Source of the DNA: Erigeron canadensis
Lineage: Eukaryota; Streptophyta; Magnoliopsida; Asterales; Asteraceae
NCBI RefSeq assembly: GCF_010389155.1
Contig: NC_057765.1
Span: 43,419,559-43,483,558, forward strand
Reading direction: 5' to 3'
Length of the DNA stretch: 64,000 nt
Shown here: positions 59,141 to 64,000 of the stretch, one piece after another
How positions within the stretch are numbered: position 1 is the stretch's first letter
How the letters are laid out: each line of letters begins with the position of its first letter
The notes under the pieces: model-generated
The model's input: only the letters and a program-made list of their open reading frames with translations
The model's database searches: none
Told to the model about the DNA's origin: nothing
Translations under genes and position numbers: made by a program

Positions 59141-60026
59141 CTTGCTATGGTATACTGTATACGATTTCCTTAAAAAGCCGATATATCGATTTTTGTAGAA
59201 ATCAAAATGGTTATTTATAGACAAAAGTTTGGTCGATTATATTTGACTTTTTTTAAAAATACATTAATGTAATGCCAGAGGATAACTATGGACGATAATC
59301 ACACAAAAAAAAAATGACCTAATCTTTCTTATATGTTACGTGCTTCAAATCTGTTCCTTTTTAGTTCTCACACATAATGTTTGGTTTACAAAGTTACTAA
59401 ATTCAAAAATGAAAGGACAAATTAAACTCGGTAAAACCACAAGGACTATCCGTACAATTAACCTATATATTGTATTATTGTTGGATAAAATGAATGGTAA
59501 ATGATGGAAATATTAGTGTTGTTCGGTTGGGTAGAAATGTACGTTGGTCTTTTTTTACCGGCAGTAGTGCAAATTTAAGTTTGTCATTTGAAATGTACGT
59601 TTCAAATTATTTATCACCGAGTACGTTTATAAATTAGTCTTTTATAGAATTGAACACAATGCGGTGGCGGTGTGTTAACGACCGTTTGTGATCGTGGACG
59701 TCGAGTGACGTAGATAATTGATACCGAATATATTAAAAATAAAACTAATGGTGGTAAAAAAAAAAATTATTAAGGATAAAATAGTAATCTTTTTGGGTAA
59801 ATGTTTTAGTCTAGTAAATTTATTTTTTTTTATAACCCTCCTAACAATCGACCCCAATAAATTTAAAAAATGATATTCGACCCCAATAAATTTAAAAAAT
59901 GATATTCAAACCTTGATAGAATACTTTAAAGTAAAAAAACTTAATTATCACTAAATTATCAACTCCATTGGCAGTAAAATAGTAATCTTGTATATCTAAA
60001 AAATTAATTTTCAACTGAGAGCTTAT
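59141..60026. other. intergenic with GC-rich repeat fragment
   Basis: Promoter of gene 2, then a GC-richer fragment at 59655-59715 related to the repeat at 31993, then a direct repeat of about 32 bp (accccaataaatttaaaaaatgatatt, 59851 and 59881). Confidence 0.5.
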
Positions 60027-60163
60027 GTGTAACAATTTATCGTAAATATATAACATTATTGTTAAATGTAGGCCGGTTACGTGTAACAACTTATCGTAAA
60101 TATATAACATTATTGTTAAATGTAGGCCGGTTACGTGTAACAACTTATCGTAAATATATAATA
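60027..60163. repeat. 54-bp tandem repeat, about 2.5 copies
   Basis: Units start at 60027, 60081 and 60135, each GTGTAACAA[CT]TTATCGTAAA; the first two end with GTAGGCCGGTTAC. Confidence 0.95.
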
Positions 60164-61401
60164 TTGTTATTGTTATTAATAATTGTTAATTCGATCAATC
60201 GAGGTTGGACAAATAAAAAAGATCACCTCTTTGACATTCAAATTAAGCATGCATTTTTATTAGTATATGAACTAATGATAAGTTCGAAAATGAATAACCA
60301 CGAACAAAAAATGTTGCTCGTTGGTTTTCTGGGTCTGTGACTACAATTTAATCACGTATAAAATCAGCTGAACTTATTTATTCTATTTATTAATTTAGCT
60401 TTTTATTTGTGGCCTTATGCTTAGTAGTACCCAATAATATTGGATCAATAATATTGACTAGTCAAAAGTTGAAGTTTGGCTTTCGTATATAACTTGACAT
60501 GCGGCTACTCATGAAAATAACCAAGTTTTTGACTTCTGATCAATTGCTGCTAATTGAGACATGATTGAATCAAATTCAGATCATTAAGTCGTCTATTGTT
60601 TGCTGGGGGCAAAGAATTACGTATTCTTAGAAGAGAAGTTATGTTTTTAAAGTCAAATTTTAATTAGAAACTGCATCCAGAGATATGAAAATCAGATTTG
60701 ATATAGCAAGCTAGATAAGTTATCCAACAAAATATATTATTTAAAATCAGATATAGTAGTAACTTCTATTAATCAATAGATCTGAGTTTCAATAGAAACT
60801 AATCGCACACACATTACAATTACACAAAACAAATCAAAACAAAAGGAATAAGATTCAATATTCAGGACACATATATCATATATGTACCCTTACTTTAGTA
60901 CTACTATTTCACACCTTTCCCCTTTCATGCTCCTATAATACATTTCCAAAAACAATTCAAATTATAATTCAAGATGGAGTTGTCATTTTAGAAACTAGGA
61001 ATGTTGTACTTGAAATTACTCATGCATATGTAATTTCGATGCAAGTCATGTTTCAAATCCACTTTTGGGTGTTTTTTATAAGCTTTGTAGTTATAGATGA
61101 ACTCGTACCACCACAATGTGACTACATGAGCTCACATATGAACACTGCAAGTTACATGTTCAAATCTTACCAAAGGCAAGTGGAAAAACTATATCTTGTA
61201 ACTCATGTGTGAGAATATATAATGAGTTACTCGACCTGAGTTTTATGCGGTGTGCATTTGGTCAGAAACCTAGCAACCGTACCTCCTTACAACTATGTAT
61301 GGATGATTTATAGTTTTGATGGAAATTGTATGAATGACACGGTGTTTATATTTAATGGAAATTGTGCGAAACAGCAATCCAAACATCCTCTATGTATTTA
61401 T
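60164..61401. other. intergenic, nothing recognised
   Basis: AT-rich intergenic sequence with no gene or clear repeat. Confidence 0.5.
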
Positions 61402-61409
61402 GTGTAAAT

Positions 61410-62071
61410 CAGGGGCGGATGTACTATTATAGTAGTGGGGGTAATGCCCCCAATAACCTTAATATTTATTGCAAACGTTATATAAGCTATTCATGTATAT
61501 CCATTGCCCTCGTAACAATCACGCAAAGTTGGTAAAGGCAATGAAACAATTATATATATCCATAAAGAAGATGAATGATACCTTGTTTATCTTGACTAAT
61601 CCAAGGTTTATTTTAAGCTTGATAGTACATAAACACTAAGCATTATCTTTAAATGTACATAAACACTAAGCATTATCTTTAAACTTCTATTTCTCTTGCT
61701 GCTTCATTCCGGTCAAAAACACACACACACACACACTTTTTACATCTCTAAATTTTTTGTTTGCAAATTGCCACGTTTCTCTACTTCAAAGAGTGACTAA
61801 CCCTTATTCAGACAATTAACTTACTTGGACCCTATGAAAACATTCCCATACCATTTAAGCACCTCAAGTTTTAACTATTTATTTTTAAGGTCTTATTTTA
61901 TAAAGTACTTTAAATTAAAATCTTCTATATATGAAATAGTTCGGTTTTAGCAAAGTTACATAAGCCACCGTTATTTAACACGAAGTTATTGTACATAGTT
62001 ACGGACCGTTCATGTTATCACATGTAGTTATACTTATGCCCATGTATATCGTTTTTCTGGATCCGCCTCTG
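61410..62071. mobile_element. non-autonomous hAT element, 662 bp
   Basis: The left end CAGGGGCGGAT and right end ATCCGCCTCTG are inverted. Perfect 8-bp target duplication GTGTAAAT at 61402-61409 and 62072-62079. No transposase domain. Inside: a 33-bp direct repeat (acataaacactaagcattatctttaa, 61628 and 61661) and an (AC)n tract (61718-61735). Confidence 0.92.
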
Positions 62072-62089
62072 GTGTAAATGTTTATCTTT

Positions 62090-63700
62090 ATTATTAAAAG
62101 ACAATTATTTTAACATAAAATATATATTTTTCAATTTATGTGTATCTGAAAGGGGAAAAAAAATCGTAGCTGTGTGAATTCGGTTAAGCAAAATTCTTAT
62201 ACGTGATTAATTTAATTAATAAAAGATAAAAAGAAATCGCATGAACATATACTTGAAGGTTGAAGTGTTGAACTGGCCCGTAACTTTTTTCTTTCCCAAC
62301 AAAGTGGCCCGTAACTGCCTCTAATTAGTGGAGTATGTTGAAACGAATCCAAGAGATAGATTGTTGAGGACCTGTGACCCAAAGTGGCCGGCCCATTTTT
62401 ATTATCCTTGATTTGTTTTTTCTATTATGTAAATAGTGATACAGCAACAAATGAAGTGGACTTTGTGGCGATCCTATTTGGAGAAACCAACTACGTATAA
62501 TTAATTATATATTTAGTTATATGAAAACCTTAAAATACATAACATAAACCTTATATATATATAGATAAAGAACGTACCAGTACATGATTGATAATAAAAA
62601 CCAACAAAGTTACATAATCAACATCAATGAAACTTCAAACAGAAATACAAGTAGAATACTTGTTTTTATTTTAGTTTATTTAAGTAGTCAAATAACATAT
62701 CGTTACTTAGATGAACAGAGAACCATAACACTTGTGCACCCGCATCTCAAGCTTGTGTTTGTTACCCAGTTCTAGGAGTACGAACCGTAATCCCCCTGTT
62801 GTTAACCCACACAAGGACCCTATCGCAGATAAAAATCTGAGGGATATCGGTTCCTTCTAAGATGATACGTGTGTTAACCAACGGGTTTTCATTCTCTATT
62901 GTTCTCGCTGCAGATGTTCCTGTCTCGCCAACTAGCTCCGGCCATGATGTTTTACCTACATATAATAGAATTATATTATAAATTATAAAACACGTACAAA
63001 ACACTAAATTAGCATTTAAATAAACTAGGGAATTTATATTTATTTTTATACTCCGTATTACTTATAAGTATATAACGGCTTCATTAGACTTGCAATGAAT
63101 ATTGCGTTGTAATCAAAATGTTGGGCATTTGGTCGTGCATCAATCAATAAACCTTTAAATTTATGTCTGGTTTATGCACTTCGTATACAATATATCTTAA
63201 ACATTTTAACAGGGTTTTTTTTCTTTCAAAAAGCTATCAGGCTTAAATGTCTTGCTTTTGCTAGTTTAATTTTAATTCTAACAATGTGGCAAACCTTATC
63301 ATCTTGTACAAAATGTCTACGGTAAGTTAACATTCTAACATTATTTTTGTTTTGCATTACATGAATGTATGTCATACAAATTAACATATGCATGATTATA
63401 CTTTTATTAAATTATTATGAGGATATATATAGGATGGAATAATACCTTGGTTCACTTGTTCGCATGTAGACATCTTGCTATGCTATATATGATTTCCTTA
63501 TATCGAAATTTGTAGAAATCAAAATGGTTATTTATAGGCAAAAGTTTGGTCGATTTTTGACTTTTTTAAATATGAACATAATGCTTAAGATAGCTGCTAT
63601 ATGGACGTCGGACAAACAATGATCACACAAGAAGTGACTTATTTTTTTTATGTTACATGCTTCAAAACCTGTTCCTTTTTAGATTTTACACATAATGTTT
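62090..63700. repeat. segmental duplication with 57640-59395
   Basis: Shared landmarks in the same order: gcaaaattcttatacgt, agaaatcgcatgaacata, CCGTAACTGCCTCTAATTAG, agatagattgttga, inhibitor gene exon 2, intron, exon 1, CTATAAATAACCATTTTGAT (minus strand), and cacataatgtttggttt at the end. Carries inhibitor genes 2 and 3. Confidence 0.85.
62762..63473 (-). CDS. potato type I serine protease inhibitor, gene 3
   Basis: Exons 63473-63446 (MSTCEQVNQ) and 62955-62762 give 73 aa. GKTSWPELVGETGTSAA and NPLVNTRIILEGT are as in gene 2; the loop reads IPQIFICDRVLVWV (P1 Gln, P1' Ile), and the C-terminus is VRTPRTG instead of VRTPMIG. A TATA box lies about 55-65 bp upstream of the ATG (63526-63537, minus strand). 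No frame damage. The loop changes set this pair apart from gene 1; whether they inhibit serine proteases is uncertain. Confidence 0.9.
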
Positions 63701-63704
63701 GGTT

Positions 63705-63988
63705 TAGAGGTGGGCAAAATGGGTTTGAACCAACCCAACCCAATCCGATTTTTAACCGGTTTTTGGTCAATTGTGGACTATTTTATATCAGGTTTTTCTT
63801 GTTTTTTTTTTCTTTCTAAAAAATGAAGCTGACCCTGACCCGATCTATACCCGGTGCGAATACCTATACCAGGTTCAAAACTACCGAGTTTTCCAATACC
63901 CAAACTGGTTTTGGTCAAACCCGGATTTGGTTTCGAGTTTTATTTCGGGTTAGGATTTGGGTTCCAACCTCGTCTTTTCCCATCTCTA
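63705..63988. mobile_element. hAT-type MITE at the right edge
   Basis: The left end TAGAGGTGGGCAAAA and right end, reverse-complemented TAGAGATGGGAAAAG, are inverted. Flanks GTTTGGTT (63697-63704) and GTTTGATT (63989-63996) are an 8-bp target duplication with one mismatch. Interior rich in AACCC/GGGTT. It was inserted exactly at the end of the duplicated inhibitor segment. Confidence 0.85.
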
Positions 63989-64000
63989 GTTTGATTTACA

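Overview
This window is nuclear DNA of a flowering plant. Genes have many introns with GT-AG borders, TATA boxes precede several starts, the background is very AT-rich, and MITEs, a solo LTR and plant-type telomere-like heptamers (TTTAGGG/CCCTAAA) are abundant. The gene families (TRAF1-type MATH proteins, FAR1/FHY3 proteins, potato inhibitor I) are plant-wide. The repeat style suggests an asterid, perhaps Asteraceae, but the sequence alone does not prove that.

Layout. 1-2.8 kb: no supported gene; two related MITEs and a SINE-like sequence. 2.8-6.2 kb: a truncated, frameshifted copy of a TRAF1-like MATH gene. 9.0-16.9 kb: the intact paralogue, 12 coding exons and 1,090 codons, orthologous in type to Arabidopsis TRAF1a/TRAF1b (MUSE14/MUSE13). 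17.4-18.65 kb: nested foldback MITEs sitting in (TA)n tracts. 18.66-47.33 kb: an apparently single, very large Mutator-like element (about 28.7 kb). Its ends are degenerate inverted repeats sharing GGACCGTCCGATCA, each with a TATA box about 140 bp inside. It carries a broken FAR1/MULE transposase (+), a small two-exon coiled-coil gene (-), three diverged Ulp1/C48-like protease genes (-, +, -), an alternating A/B telomere-box-rich tandem array between the two divergent protease genes, and a 2.5-kb solo LTR with a perfect 5-bp target duplication inside that array. 47.4-47.8 kb: more (TA)n-associated MITEs. 48.0 kb: a LINE remnant. 49.95 kb: a secreted peptide precursor with IDA/PIP-like and CTNIP/SCREW-like features. 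56.2-63.5 kb: three potato type I protease inhibitor genes (one +, two -). The two minus-strand copies lie in a segmental duplication, and foldback, hAT and hAT-MITE insertions are interspersed, some with clear target duplications.

Host genes versus transposon. The host part holds an immune-receptor turnover adaptor (TRAF1-like), a probable phytocytokine precursor and wound/defence-type protease inhibitors. The transposon part is the most unusual. Of the three Ulp1-like copies only the plus-strand one keeps an apparent His-Asp-Cys triad; the other two have Ser where Cys is expected. A perfect palindrome (core TTACACATGTGTAA) recurs at least 15 times in the element, always in introns or intergenic DNA, and four more times in the loops of two separate foldback elements near the inhibitor genes. 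All exon borders were placed by eye from splice motifs and homology between copies; no search or alignment was run.
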